Below, one piece after another: positions 1-8,542 of a stretch of DNA of 64,000 nt. The stretch's first letter is position 1. Each line of letters opens with the position of its first letter. The notes beneath the pieces are model-generated. The model had not been told where the DNA came from. It saw nothing but the letters and a program-made list of their open reading frames with translations, and did not search any database. Both the position numbers and the translations under genes were made by a program. The DNA is taken from NCBI GenBank assembly GCA_032358255.1, contig JAULBX010025829.1, positions 62,001 to 126,000 on the forward strand, read 5' to 3'. Source of the stretch: Heterotrichella gracilis (taxonomy: Eukaryota > Sar > Xanthophyceae > Tribonematales > Xanthonemataceae).

Positions 1-1068
1 CTCGGTATTAGAAGTAGAGAAAAAATTTAAATACACCCAACGCCCTTTAAAAGAACTTAAAGTGCCCATAGTTCCTTCTTTTGTTCTTGCAGAAAAACCG
101 GGAGCTAAGGAACCAGTTTGCATTTTATTAAAATAGGCCAGCATGTTGTTGGCAATTTTCTTGTGCTGTTTTATTTTTGTTTTTTGTTGTAAGTTAGAAG
201 TGATAGTGGCAACGGCATCCGGAGCAAAATCGGCGCTAAAATAAAAGTCCCACAAATTCTTTAAAATAACCAATTCGCGCAACGAATCTGACTTCAAGAA
301 TTTATCGCCCTTCATGAACTCCGATAACAGATCGTAATCTGCTTTTACATTAATGATATTGTAAAGCGATTGCCCTTTTTGCGAAGATGCATAAGTATTT
401 AAATAACCCTTAAAGCAGGCATTAAAGAACTGCATGTATTCGTAATGGTTATATTGTATTGGTTTATTAATAATATAACCATTGATCAGATAATTCTCAC
501 CACGTGATACACTGGCGTTAATCGAAGCAATTGAATACTCTACATAATTTAAAAAATACTGGTTCTTTATTTTTTTGTAACGCGCCTCGCAGAGCAGTTT
601 AAGCGTATCAGCACGTTTGAACATCATAGGACGATTTAAAAATTTACCATCCTTTGGATCAAACAAATTATTGAACTGCTTTTGATAATCAAAAGTAAGC
701 ACGTTTAATTCAGTAGTATCAGTTCCAACGATGCCAATGTTTATTGGCAACTCGGCATCGTTATTATAATCAAAGTCTTTTTCTAATTCAGGAATTGTAA
801 TTCCATACACAAAATCGGGCTGCACGTACATTTTGGCAACTACATTTTGAATAGTTAAAAAAACAGGTTGTGTAAAATCCGATTGAAAATGCAATTCAAA
901 ATAACCATCCGGTTGAATCGTATCTTTATCTTCTTTTTGTTTGGTATTGGTAATATAATCGTTCAGCGAATTAAGCTCAATTATTTTGCCCGCATACATC
1001 TTGTGGGCTTTGCCCTTAATAATGATATTCTGAGAGATCCCTTTGCTAAAGATCAAAAGGAAAAACAA
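1..1068 (-). CDS. Redoxin/TlpA-like secreted protein, C-terminus cut by left edge
   Basis: Reading the minus strand from about 1089 to the edge gives one unbroken frame that runs off the window. It opens with a hydrophobic stretch ending in ISQ, which looks like a signal peptide, followed by a beta-rich N-terminal domain and a helical middle. The last visible part, about positions 1-105, has the layout of a TlpA-type thioredoxin domain: an APGF motif, then GTLSSFKGRWVYLNFF. In TlpA relatives the next residues hold the CxxC active site; here they read STSNTE, so the first cysteine appears to be lost. The start is uncertain. TTG at 1068 is the first conventional codon, but ATC at 1089 or ATT at 1080 would give a better signal peptide with a Lys-containing n-region. 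Frame and signal peptide are seen; the family is inferred. Confidence 0.75.
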   Translation of the reverse strand, partial: MFFLLIFSKGISQNIIIKGKAHKMYAGKIIELNSLNDYITNTKQKEDKDTIQPDGYFELHFQSDFTQPVFLTIQNVVAKMYVQPDFVYGITIPELEKDFDYNNDAELPINIGIVGTDTTELNVLTFDYQKQFNNLFDPKDGKFLNRPMMFKRADTLKLLCEARYKKIKNQYFLNYVEYSIASINASVSRGENYLINGYIINKPIQYNHYEYMQFFNACFKGYLNTYASSQKGQSLYNIINVKADYDLLSEFMKGDKFLKSDSLRELVILKNLWDFYFSADFAPDAVATITSNLQQKTKIKQHKKIANNMLAYFNKMQTGSLAPGFSARTKEGTMGTLSSFKGRWVYLNFFSTSNTE

Positions 1069-1123
1069 ATATTTAGAAATAGCTTTGATCGTTTATATAA
1101 TGCTGATTGTAGAAAAAGATACG

Positions 1124-1891
1124 TTAGTTCTCAATATGATCGATGGTGAACATATCCTTGTAATTATCTGAAATTTCTTGAGACTTTCTACCTCCGCCAA
1201 CAGAGGCATAGGTAGGAAAATCCACAATAATAGGATTTGTAAAGATCTCGTTAATGCTGGTATTATAGAAAACTTTAGACTGTTTATTCTTTTCAGCAAT
1301 AAGATGCGTATTTAAATTAAAAGTACATTTTTTGATGAAATTATCCGGCGCTTTAAAACCACCAATATGCATAGAATAATAATCTGCAACAGGTGTAGTA
1401 GTATTTTTATACTGTCCTTCAAATTTAAAAAAGATATAACCTGTACTCCAGTCCCAAAACATTAAACTGTCCGGCGAAAGGTCTCCGGTTTGCGAGCCGC
1501 TTATGTTTCTCAAACTATCAACACCAATTAAAAATTCTATTTGATTATAACTTCCTTCGGGCATATTTAAAACAGTAAAAGAGGTTACGCCCTCTACATG
1601 TTTAATAATATGATAAGAGTTTGGTTCAGAATAAACAGATCCGTCATCGCGCCTGAGCTTTAAATTACTGATGTAATAATTAAGTTTTGTCACGCAAAAA
1701 CTGTCGTTGTTAGCATTCTTATACCACTTAGTATTTGGCACAAGCGGAGCGTTATCTACCAAAGCTTTAAAATTAAAGGCAACGGTTGGCTGCTTGGCCG
1801 CATCAGGTATAGCGATCTCATTATCTTTTTTACAGGACACAATAAGTAATGAAACAAAAAGTAAAGAAATTAAAGCCTTAATTTTAAACAT
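1124..1891 (-). CDS. MbnP-like lipoprotein
   Basis: The 255-residue protein starts at the ATG at 1891 (MFKIKALISL). A longer frame upstream would delay the signal peptide and overlap yidD. The signal ends in a lipobox (LLIVSC), so the mature protein should be a lipoprotein. The body carries the features I know from MbnP-family proteins: LNYYISNLKL, a GVDSLRN-type segment, SLMFWDWSTGYIFFKFEG and a later YYSMHIGG. MbnP proteins are periplasmic or surface partners in copper and methanobactin-linked systems, but most Bacteroidota members have no proven role. The redoxin-like gene follows directly, which hints at a joint envelope redox or metal function (inference). A TAnnTTTG box sits 3 nt before the start. 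Confidence 0.82.
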   Translation of the reverse strand: MFKIKALISLLFVSLLIVSCKKDNEIAIPDAAKQPTVAFNFKALVDNAPLVPNTKWYKNANNDSFCVTKLNYYISNLKLRRDDGSVYSEPNSYHIIKHVEGVTSFTVLNMPEGSYNQIEFLIGVDSLRNISGSQTGDLSPDSLMFWDWSTGYIFFKFEGQYKNTTTPVADYYSMHIGGFKAPDNFIKKCTFNLNTHLIAEKNKQSKVFYNTSINEIFTNPIIVDFPTYASVGGGRKSQEISDNYKDMFTIDHIEN

Positions 1892-1894
1892 AAT

Positions 1895-1902
1895 CAAATT
1901 TA
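1895..1902 (-). promoter_or_regulatory. -7 box TAAATTTG before the MbnP-like gene
   Basis: Exact TAnnTTTG match on the minus strand, ending 3 nt before the ATG at 1891. If used, transcription would begin at or next to the start codon. It lies just beyond the stop codon of yidD. Confidence 0.5.
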
Positions 1903-1917
1903 CAAAAATTTTATGTC

Positions 1918-2130
1918 TTATGGAACCGGGTCGTAACCATGGCCGCCCCATGGATTACATCTTAATATACGCTTCAAGCCCATCCAACCTCCTTTAAAAG
2001 CCCCATATTTATTAATGGCCTCAACGGCGTACTGGCTGCAAGATGGCGTGTACCTGCATGAATTGGGTAACAGTGGCCTGATGCAATATTGGTAAAATTT
2101 AACAAAAGCTATGGCTATTTTTTTAAACAC
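1918..2130 (-). CDS. yidD: Membrane protein insertion efficiency factor YidD
   Basis: A 70-residue protein with the full YidD pattern: an amphipathic N-terminus, [23 protein letters not shown] with Cys25 and Cys31, then the [15 protein letters not shown] segment and a GYDPVP end. YidD proteins sit at the inner face of the cytoplasmic membrane and help YidC-mediated insertion. Length matches the family. It lies between the small FAH hydrolase (4-nt gap) and the MbnP-like gene; it may share the promoter at 2764. Confidence 0.96.
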   Translation of the reverse strand: MFKKIAIAFVKFYQYCIRPLLPNSCRYTPSCSQYAVEAINKYGAFKGGWMGLKRILRCNPWGGHGYDPVP

Positions 2131-2134
2131 GGGT

Positions 2135-2740
2135 CTATTTAATATTCAGTTTTAAGAATTGCTTACCATTAATTGATCCTTCCAAGGTGTCACCTATCTT
2201 AACAGCGCCAACGCCCTCGGGGGTTCCGGTATAAATAAGATCGCCCACTTTTAAGCTCACAAATTTTGACACGTACGCGATCACTTTATCAAAAGAAAAG
2301 ATCAGATCTTTTGAATTACCTACCTGCTTGCTTTGTCCGTTTACCTTTAATTCAAAATTAATATTGTCAAGCTCCAAAGTATCCTTCTTCACAAAAGAAC
2401 CAATGGGAGCACTGTTATCAAAGGCCTTCGCCTTTTCCCATGGCAAACCTTTCTCTTTACATTTTGCCTGTATGTCGCGCGCAGTAAAGTCAATGCCTAG
2501 GCCTATCTCATCGTAATATTTATTTGCAAAACGCTCGTCAATATGTTTACCGGCTTTGCAGATCTTTAATACCAGTTCTATCTCATGATGCAGGTCTTTT
2601 GTAAAATCGGGAATGTAAAAATCGCCCTCTTTTAATAAAGCGGTATCGGGTTTCATAAAAAACACAGGTTCTGTAGGCAGGTCGGCCTTCATTTCTTTGG
2701 CATGCTCGGCGTAATTGCGCCCAATGCAGATAATTTTCAT
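2135..2740 (-). CDS. Fumarylacetoacetate hydrolase family protein
   Basis: This 201-residue protein has only the FAH catalytic fold, as in YcgM/FAHD1-type enzymes. It begins [17 protein letters not shown], which is the usual opening of the short family. The metal ligands are visible as the HHEIELVL motif (Glu53, Glu55) and Asp84 in GIDFTARD. The end carries [13 protein letters not shown], also diagnostic. Short FAH proteins act on acylpyruvates or oxaloacetate; the substrate here cannot be told from sequence. It is transcribed divergently from the L-2-hydroxyglutarate oxidase and has a TAnnTTTG box 23 nt upstream. Confidence 0.92.
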   Translation of the reverse strand: MKIICIGRNYAEHAKEMKADLPTEPVFFMKPDTALLKEGDFYIPDFTKDLHHEIELVLKICKAGKHIDERFANKYYDEIGLGIDFTARDIQAKCKEKGLPWEKAKAFDNSAPIGSFVKKDTLELDNINFELKVNGQSKQVGNSKDLIFSFDKVIAYVSKFVSLKVGDLIYTGTPEGVGAVKIGDTLEGSINGKQFLKLNIK

Positions 2741-2763
2741 AGGTAATTTGTTAAACTAAAAGG

Positions 2764-2771
2764 CAAAGATA
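2764..2771 (-). promoter_or_regulatory. -7 box TATCTTTG before the FAH-family gene
   Basis: Exact TAnnTTTG match on the minus strand, 23 nt upstream of the start at 2740, in the divergent gap shared with the gene at 2816. It probably drives the FAH hydrolase and perhaps yidD. Confidence 0.5.
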
Positions 2772-2815
2772 AAGCAAAATTCCGGCTTTATTTGGTACAT
2801 TTACACCTGTATTTT

Positions 2816-4033
2816 ATGGAACAAAAATTTGACATTATTATTGTTGGCGGGGGCATAGTTGGCCTTGCCACAGCTTATAAATTGTGTACCTATCATCCCA
2901 ATAAAACCATTTTGGTTTTAGAGAAGGAAAAAGAAGTGGCGCAGCACCAAACGTCGCATAACAGCGGTGTTATTCATAGTGGTATCTACTACAAACCTGG
3001 ATCTTACAAAGCAAAGAACTGTGTTGATGGTAGAAGAGAATTAGTGCAATTTGCTAAGGACTACAAAATAGCGCACGATATTTGCGGAAAATTAATTGTT
3101 GCTACTCACGAAAGCGAATTGGCGCACATGAACAAAGTGTTCAACAACGGTATTGCTAATGGCGTTGAGGATATGGAGATCATAGACCCAAAACGTATTA
3201 AAGAAATTGAGCCTTTTTGTGAGGGTATTGCCGGCATTCGTGTTGGTTGCACCGGTATTATTGATTACGATCAGGTAGCAAAAAAATATAAAGAATTAGT
3301 GAATGCTAAAAATAACGGAAGCAAAGTATTGACCTCGCAACATGTTATTGGATTTGAAAGAGGGCAAGACAGTACAACCGTAATTACAAAAACAGATAAA
3401 TTTATTGGTAAACATATTATCACTACTTCCGGATTACAGGCTGATAGAATGGCGAAAAAAGAAGGACAAAAAAGTGATGCTGAAATTATTGGTTTCAGGG
3501 GCGACTATTATGATCTTACAGAAAAAGGACTGCATAAAGTAAAACATTTGATCTACCCTGTACCAAATCCAAAATTCCCTTTCTTAGGTGTGCATTTTAC
3601 ACGTATGATACACGGCGGTACAGAGTGCGGGCCTAACGCAGTATTTGTATTTGATCGCGAAGGATACAGCAAAACAGCTTTTAGCTTTAAAGATACGATT
3701 GATGCTTTTGGTTTTAAAGGCACCTGGAAATTTTTTGGCAAACACTGGCGTTTTGGTATGGATGAGTACCGCGGGGCCTTTAGCAAAACATATTTTTTGA
3801 ATCGTTTACGCAAATTAATTCCAAGTTTAGAAATGGATGAGATAGTTGCTGCCCGTTGTGGTATACGCGCTATGGCATTAGGACCTGAAGGCGAAATGCT
3901 GGACGATTTTAAAATTGAAAAGCACGGCAACGCTATGCACGTTATTAATAGTCCGAGTCCGGCCGCTACAGCGAGCCTTGCTTACGGTAACGAAATTGCT
4001 TTAATGGCAACAGAATATTTTAATTTAAAATAG
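2816..4033 (+). CDS. lhgO: L-2-hydroxyglutarate oxidase
   Basis: A 405-residue FAD-dependent oxidoreductase of the DAO family. The dinucleotide-binding motif GGGIVG is at residues 11-16, followed by HQTSHNSGVIHSGIYY, which is typical of LhgO/L2HGDH. Near the C-terminus GIRAMALGPEGEMLDDF and INSPSPAATASLAYG also match. The enzyme oxidises L-2-hydroxyglutarate to 2-oxoglutarate and passes electrons to quinone. I chose the ATG at 2816; the in-frame extension to 2792 adds residues unlike the family. dapA follows after 17 nt, so co-transcription is likely. Confidence 0.93.
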   Translation: MEQKFDIIIVGGGIVGLATAYKLCTYHPNKTILVLEKEKEVAQHQTSHNSGVIHSGIYYKPGSYKAKNCVDGRRELVQFAKDYKIAHDICGKLIVATHESELAHMNKVFNNGIANGVEDMEIIDPKRIKEIEPFCEGIAGIRVGCTGIIDYDQVAKKYKELVNAKNNGSKVLTSQHVIGFERGQDSTTVITKTDKFIGKHIITTSGLQADRMAKKEGQKSDAEIIGFRGDYYDLTEKGLHKVKHLIYPVPNPKFPFLGVHFTRMIHGGTECGPNAVFVFDREGYSKTAFSFKDTIDAFGFKGTWKFFGKHWRFGMDEYRGAFSKTYFLNRLRKLIPSLEMDEIVAARCGIRAMALGPEGEMLDDFKIEKHGNAMHVINSPSPAATASLAYGNEIALMATEYFNLK

Positions 4034-4050
4034 ATTTTATATATTTAATT

Positions 4051-4935
4051 ATGCGTAATAATAATTTAAGAGGAACCGGTGTAGCTATTGTAACACCATT
4101 TACGAAAAAAGGAAATGTAGATACTGCTGCGCTGACGCAGATCGTAAAACATTTACACGCAGGTAAAGTAGAATACATAGTTGTTTTAGGAACCACCGGA
4201 GAAAGCGTTACACTTAGTAAAGAGGAAAAAAAATTAGTTATAGAAACTGTTATTAAAGCCAATGCCAAAAAATTGCCATTGGTTTTAGGTATTGGTGGAA
4301 ATAATACTGCAGAAGTAATTGAGACCATTCAAAAAACAGATCTTAAACCTTTTGAAGCAATTCTATCGGTAGCACCATATTATAACAAACCTAATCAAGA
4401 GGGTTATTACCAGCATTACAAAGCAGTTGCAAAGTCAACTAAAAAAGATATTATTTTATACAACGTTCCAGGCCGTACCGGAAGTAATGTTACCTGGGAA
4501 ACTCAATTACGAATTGCACGTGACTTTAAAAATATCGTGGCTACCAAAGAAGCAAGTGGCAGTGTAGAACAAATAATGAAGTTGATAAAAAATAGACCAA
4601 AAGACTTTTTAGTAATAAGCGGTGATGACAATTTAACTTTACCGGTTATTGCGGCCGGCGGCGATGGCGTAATATCTGTTGTAGCTAATGCTTTTCCTAA
4701 AGATTATAGTGAAATGGTGCGCTTAAGTTTAAAACACAAATTTACTGAAGCACAAAAATTACATTACGGTTTAATGGATATTACCGACCAATTATTTGCA
4801 GACGGCAACCCAGGCGGCATTAAATATGCTTTAAGTTTATTGAAAAAATGTGATGCTTATGTACGTTTGCCATTGTGCGAACCAAATGATAAAGTAAAAA
4901 AGACCCTTGCAGAATTAATAAAAAAATACAAATGA
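4051..4935 (+). CDS. dapA: 4-hydroxy-tetrahydrodipicolinate synthase
   Basis: The 294-residue aldolase condenses pyruvate with aspartate semialdehyde in lysine and diaminopimelate synthesis. Visible landmarks are GTTGES at 47-52, the catalytic Tyr137 in YNVPGRTG and the Schiff-base Lys166 in ATKEASG. DDNLTLP and GGDGVISV follow. Length is typical. The last four bases overlap the next gene (ATGA), showing translational coupling. All catalytic residues are present, so it should be active in the cytoplasm. Confidence 0.97.
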   Translation: MRNNNLRGTGVAIVTPFTKKGNVDTAALTQIVKHLHAGKVEYIVVLGTTGESVTLSKEEKKLVIETVIKANAKKLPLVLGIGGNNTAEVIETIQKTDLKPFEAILSVAPYYNKPNQEGYYQHYKAVAKSTKKDIILYNVPGRTGSNVTWETQLRIARDFKNIVATKEASGSVEQIMKLIKNRPKDFLVISGDDNLTLPVIAAGGDGVISVVANAFPKDYSEMVRLSLKHKFTEAQKLHYGLMDITDQLFADGNPGGIKYALSLLKKCDAYVRLPLCEPNDKVKKTLAELIKKYK

Positions 4936-5435
4936 GTAAGGTAAAGATATTAGATACATTACAGATCAACCAAAAATTAAGCAGGTTAGCTTACGAGGTT
5001 TATGAAAATAATTTTTCTGAAAAAGAATTATTGATCGTTGGTATTGAAGGTAACGGTTATAAAGTTGCCACAAATCTGTGTGACAAATTAAAAAAAATCT
5101 CGCCATTAAAGATCACCTTAGGGAAAATTACTGTAAACAAAGATAAACCCTGGGAGGGTGAGCCCTTAACAGATTTTGAAGACAAGACATTTGTGAACAA
5201 AACTATTATTTTAGTAGATGACGTTTTAAACAGTGGCAAAACGTTAATGTACGCTGTAAAATTATTTTTAGATAAACCGGTAAAAAAAATAAATACGGTT
5301 ATTCTTGTGGACAGAAGTCATACACGTTTCCCGGTAAAGGCCGACTTTGTAGGCTTAAGATTAAGTACCACTTTGCAGGAACATATTGAAGCAGATTTTT
5401 CAAAAAAAGGTAAGGAAACCGTTTATTTAACTTAA
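4932..5435 (+). CDS. Phosphoribosyltransferase family protein (PyrR-like)
   Basis: A 167-residue type I phosphoribosyltransferase. The PRPP-binding loop is clear as VDDVLNSGKT at 95-104. The length and the flexible-loop region resemble PyrR rather than an adenine or orotate enzyme, but I cannot decide whether it is a uracil phosphoribosyltransferase or a regulator. The start overlaps the dapA stop by 4 nt, and the next gene follows 4 nt after its stop, so the three form an operon. Confidence 0.88.
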   Translation: MSKVKILDTLQINQKLSRLAYEVYENNFSEKELLIVGIEGNGYKVATNLCDKLKKISPLKITLGKITVNKDKPWEGEPLTDFEDKTFVNKTIILVDDVLNSGKTLMYAVKLFLDKPVKKINTVILVDRSHTRFPVKADFVGLRLSTTLQEHIEADFSKKGKETVYLT

Positions 5436-5439
5436 GGAT

Positions 5440-6675
5440 TTGTCTGACCAATCAAAAATAACGCAACAAAAACACATCCAGGACCTTAAGCTGAACGCAT
5501 TGCTTGAGGTTACTAAAGCTATTAATAATAATTTTTCTACCGGTCAGTTACTCGATCTTTTCCAGGACATATTAGAAAACCGCTTAGGTGTTGGGAAGCT
5601 GGTATTATTCAGTTTTGATGTAGAATGGAAATGTTTATTAAAATACGGTATTAAAAAGGATGCCGAAGCTATAGTATTTGAGAATGAATTGCTTTCAATT
5701 AGCGAAATTGAAACCATAAATTTTAGCAAAGGTGAACTAAGCAAGCAGTTTGAAATTGTAATTCCGGTTTTCCATAAAAAAACGCCCATGGCTTATGTTC
5801 TTTTAAGTGATGTGAACGAAGAGAAACTTGAACTAAGTGCTGCAATAAAACATTTACCTTTTGTACAAACACTTACCAATATTATTATTGTTGCTATTGA
5901 GAACAAAAAACTTTTCAAAGAGAACATTCAACGAGCGCAAATTAAAAAAGAGTTAGAACTGGCGCAAAGCATGCAGCAAATGCTCTTTCCAAAAGACCTT
6001 CCAAACTCTGATGGGCTATTAGTAGCAGCAAGATATTTACCACATCAACAAGTAGGTGGCGACTATTATGACTTTATTAAATTAAATAATCACGAGTTTG
6101 TTTTTTGTGTGGCTGATGTGAGCGGCAAGGGAGTGGCCGCGGCTTTATTAATGAGTAATATACAAGCCACATTACAAAGTCTTATTACATTCACACACAA
6201 TTTAAAGGACATCGTTATTGAGTTAAACAAGCGTGTAATTACAAATGCCAAAAATGAAAAGTTTGTATCATTATTTCTCGCCAAATTAAATACCAAGAGT
6301 CAACAGTTAACTTACATAAATGCAGGGCACAATCCTCCTATTCTCTTTTACGAAAATAAATTTACCGAATTAAATAATGGTTGCCCATTGTTAGGGATTG
6401 CTGAAGTGTTACCAGTAATAAATGTAGAGATCTTTAATTACACGTCTGAGTTTACATTAGTATGCTACACCGATGGCTTAACAGATACCATCAACGCAGA
6501 AAACGATACCATCAGCGTGCAAGCTGTGGAAGAACTGATAGCGAAGAACAGCAAAGCTACACCGGAGTTCTTAAATAAAACAATACTATTTTTTGCAGAA
6601 GAGTTTAAGGGCGAAAATGAATTTCCCGACGATATTGCCTTACTTACTTTAAAAGTAAGCGATCTGAATTTTTAG
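5440..6675 (+). CDS. PP2C-type serine phosphatase, RsbU/SpoIIE family
   Basis: The 411-residue protein has a GAF-like N-terminal half (about 1-165), a linker helix (ELELAQSMQQMLFPKDLP), and a C-terminal SpoIIE phosphatase domain. Metal-binding and core motifs are intact: QVGGDYYDF, ADVSGKGVAAALLMS, YINAGHNPP, CYTDGLTD and PDDIALL. RsbU-like phosphatases usually dephosphorylate anti-sigma antagonists in partner-switching pathways; no such partner is in the window. The start is TTG at 5440, 4 nt after the previous stop, and the MSDQ opening suits it. Confidence 0.9.
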   Translation: MSDQSKITQQKHIQDLKLNALLEVTKAINNNFSTGQLLDLFQDILENRLGVGKLVLFSFDVEWKCLLKYGIKKDAEAIVFENELLSISEIETINFSKGELSKQFEIVIPVFHKKTPMAYVLLSDVNEEKLELSAAIKHLPFVQTLTNIIIVAIENKKLFKENIQRAQIKKELELAQSMQQMLFPKDLPNSDGLLVAARYLPHQQVGGDYYDFIKLNNHEFVFCVADVSGKGVAAALLMSNIQATLQSLITFTHNLKDIVIELNKRVITNAKNEKFVSLFLAKLNTKSQQLTYINAGHNPPILFYENKFTELNNGCPLLGIAEVLPVINVEIFNYTSEFTLVCYTDGLTDTINAENDTISVQAVEELIAKNSKATPEFLNKTILFFAEEFKGENEFPDDIALLTLKVSDLNF

Positions 6676-6678
6676 AGA

Positions 6679-7029
6679 TTATTTTAACTCAACTGTTTTC
6701 TCAGTTGTTTTACCTTCTTCTAATTTGATCAATGCTGTAGCTGTGGAAGTTCCAACAGAAGCATTAATATCAAAAATAGCAGGCAGTTTAAATATAAAAG
6801 AAACTTTTCCGTCTTTATCAGTAACACCAGTAGCTTTTACATCAGCTACTTTTGTCGTATTTGTGGATGTTTTCACATTAGCAAATAAACGCACCTCTAC
6901 TCCATTCATAGGTTTTCCCTGAGCATCGTTACAGGTAATGTTTGCCGTGCAATCGGTTTTCTTCTGACAAGCGCTAAAAGCAAAAACTAAAAGGCTTGCA
7001 GAAATGATAAAGACTGAGATTTTTTTCAT
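6679..7029 (-). CDS. Small lipoprotein with Ig-like/CNA-B-type domain
   Basis: The 116-residue protein begins MKKISVFIIS and has a lipobox ending FSAC. After the lipidated cysteine comes one beta-sandwich repeat that resembles CNA-B or transthyretin-like folds: NGVEVRLFA, then VTDKDGKVSF. Such domains are structural. It converges on the phosphatase gene with a 3-nt gap. A TAnnTTTG box lies 22 nt upstream. Specific function is unknown. Confidence 0.78.
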   Translation of the reverse strand: MKKISVFIISASLLVFAFSACQKKTDCTANITCNDAQGKPMNGVEVRLFANVKTSTNTTKVADVKATGVTDKDGKVSFIFKLPAIFDINASVGTSTATALIKLEEGKTTEKTVELK

Positions 7030-7051
7030 GGTTTCTTTTTAAGGTGTTAAC

Positions 7052-7059
7052 CAAATATA
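7052..7059 (-). promoter_or_regulatory. -7 box TATATTTG before the lipoprotein at 7029
   Basis: Exact TAnnTTTG match on the minus strand, 22 nt upstream of the ATG at 7029, in the short gap after the O-antigen ligase gene. Confidence 0.5.
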
Positions 7060-7089
7060 GTGAAAAAAAGCTACACTTTGCATAAAGGC

Positions 7090-8541
7090 TTAAAGTGCCT
7101 TAGCAACTTTTTCTTTTTTGCGATAATAGAGATCAATAGAAACCAAGGCTGCTAAGAAAGACCAAAAAGGCAACGAAAGTTTATCGGTATCAAGAAAATT
7201 ATTTAAGAATCCATGTACGAAATAGGTCATTAAGCCAAGGAACAAACCTATTACTAATATTCTTACCTCCGGTTCGGCAACGGAATAAACCAATTTATAA
7301 CCTAAAGAGGTGCAATATAAGAGTATGCAAATCACTATTAGTAAACCAAAGATCCCCTGTTCTGATAATGGACCGAGGTATTCGCTGTGCGCATTACCAT
7401 TTGTACCAAAATTAGTACTAATGATGGTGCGCTCACTACTTAATTGGTAAGGCGCATACTTAAACATATAAGTGCCGGGGCCCCATCCTAAAATAGGTTT
7501 ATCCTTCCACATGCGAATAGCACAACTCCAGCGATTTAAACGCTCAAGGTTAGACGCATCCGTAGAAATATTAGAAACCGATTCGATATTGTTAGAGAAT
7601 CCACCTTCGGCATCGGTATTATTTCTTCCAAGTGCAATAAAAATCTCGGTTTGAAAAACGTAAAATAAACTGCCTAAAGTAATAAGTGTAACAAAAATAG
7701 TTCTGAATTTTATTCTAAATATTAGCGTAATAAAAATTGAGAATGCAACGATCAAACTTAACCAGCCTGCACGCGCGAATGACAAGATAATTGCAAACAC
7801 AAACAGACAAAATAAACCAAAAGCAAAAACACGCAAATAACCTTTAATACTTTTTATAAATACAAAACAAAGCATAATTGGAATGAACATAGCCAGTGCA
7901 GCGCCATAAGCTGTGTGGTCGTTATAGAACGGTGATACAACCCAATCGGCAGCCTTATCGTTAAAATTAAATTTAGCATGTTGAATAACCGTATAAAACA
8001 CAACCAATGCCAATGCCGAAGCGTAGCAAAAAACAAAAGTGATGATGTTTTTCTTATTCTGAAAAAGGTGCGGCATGATGATGTAACAACTAAAAATAAA
8101 CCATAAACGCGAAATAAGATATTTTAACGAGATCAATATCTCAGTACTGGTCAATGTTGTAAAAAGCATCCAACATAATTGTACAATAATTAACAATGTA
8201 ACCGGGTGGTTGATAAATTTTTTATCAGCAATATTTGAGCTTAACTGATTAAAAAGGTAAAGTACCATAATACCCGCCATTAAAGGTTCTGAAGGCAAAC
8301 TGAGGTCCATACCGTCTGAAAGGCCTAACTCCTTAAGTGTAATTGCCAAAGGTGTACAGAACGCTAAAAAGAAAACCAGTTTTTGTAAATGAAAGATAGC
8401 TGTGTAAACTATAATTAAAACAACGGGCAATAAATTGTAGGGATAGAAAAGATCTTTTTTATAGACCATTACATAGGCATTGCCAAAAATGTAGGCCAAT
8501 ATTAAAATTGGAAATAAATATGTTCTGAAATACCTCGCCAA
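7090..8541 (-). CDS. O-antigen ligase/polymerase family membrane protein
   Basis: The 483-residue protein is largely transmembrane, with around ten to twelve hydrophobic segments. Near residues 355-385 it has the Wzy_C/WaaL periplasmic loop signature RMWKDKPILGWGPGTY followed by a segment with NAHSEYLGPLSEQGIFG. These mark polymerases and ligases that handle undecaprenyl-linked glycans on the periplasmic side of the inner membrane. Ligase and polymerase cannot be told apart by sequence. It is the last gene of a four-gene operon (gaps of 1-2 nt) with a flippase and two chain-length proteins, so a Wzy-type polymerase is the likelier role. Confidence 0.88.
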   Translation of the reverse strand: MARYFRTYLFPILILAYIFGNAYVMVYKKDLFYPYNLLPVVLIIVYTAIFHLQKLVFFLAFCTPLAITLKELGLSDGMDLSLPSEPLMAGIMVLYLFNQLSSNIADKKFINHPVTLLIIVQLCWMLFTTLTSTEILISLKYLISRLWFIFSCYIIMPHLFQNKKNIITFVFCYASALALVVFYTVIQHAKFNFNDKAADWVVSPFYNDHTAYGAALAMFIPIMLCFVFIKSIKGYLRVFAFGLFCLFVFAIILSFARAGWLSLIVAFSIFITLIFRIKFRTIFVTLITLGSLFYVFQTEIFIALGRNNTDAEGGFSNNIESVSNISTDASNLERLNRWSCAIRMWKDKPILGWGPGTYMFKYAPYQLSSERTIISTNFGTNGNAHSEYLGPLSEQGIFGLLIVICILLYCTSLGYKLVYSVAEPEVRILVIGLFLGLMTYFVHGFLNNFLDTDKLSLPFWSFLAALVSIDLYYRKKEKVAKAL

Positions 8542-8542
8542 C

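Noticed and set aside
868-1149. A plus-strand frame with a Phe-rich, membrane-like start.
   Set aside because: It is antisense to the signal-peptide region of the redoxin-like gene, which has clear family motifs.
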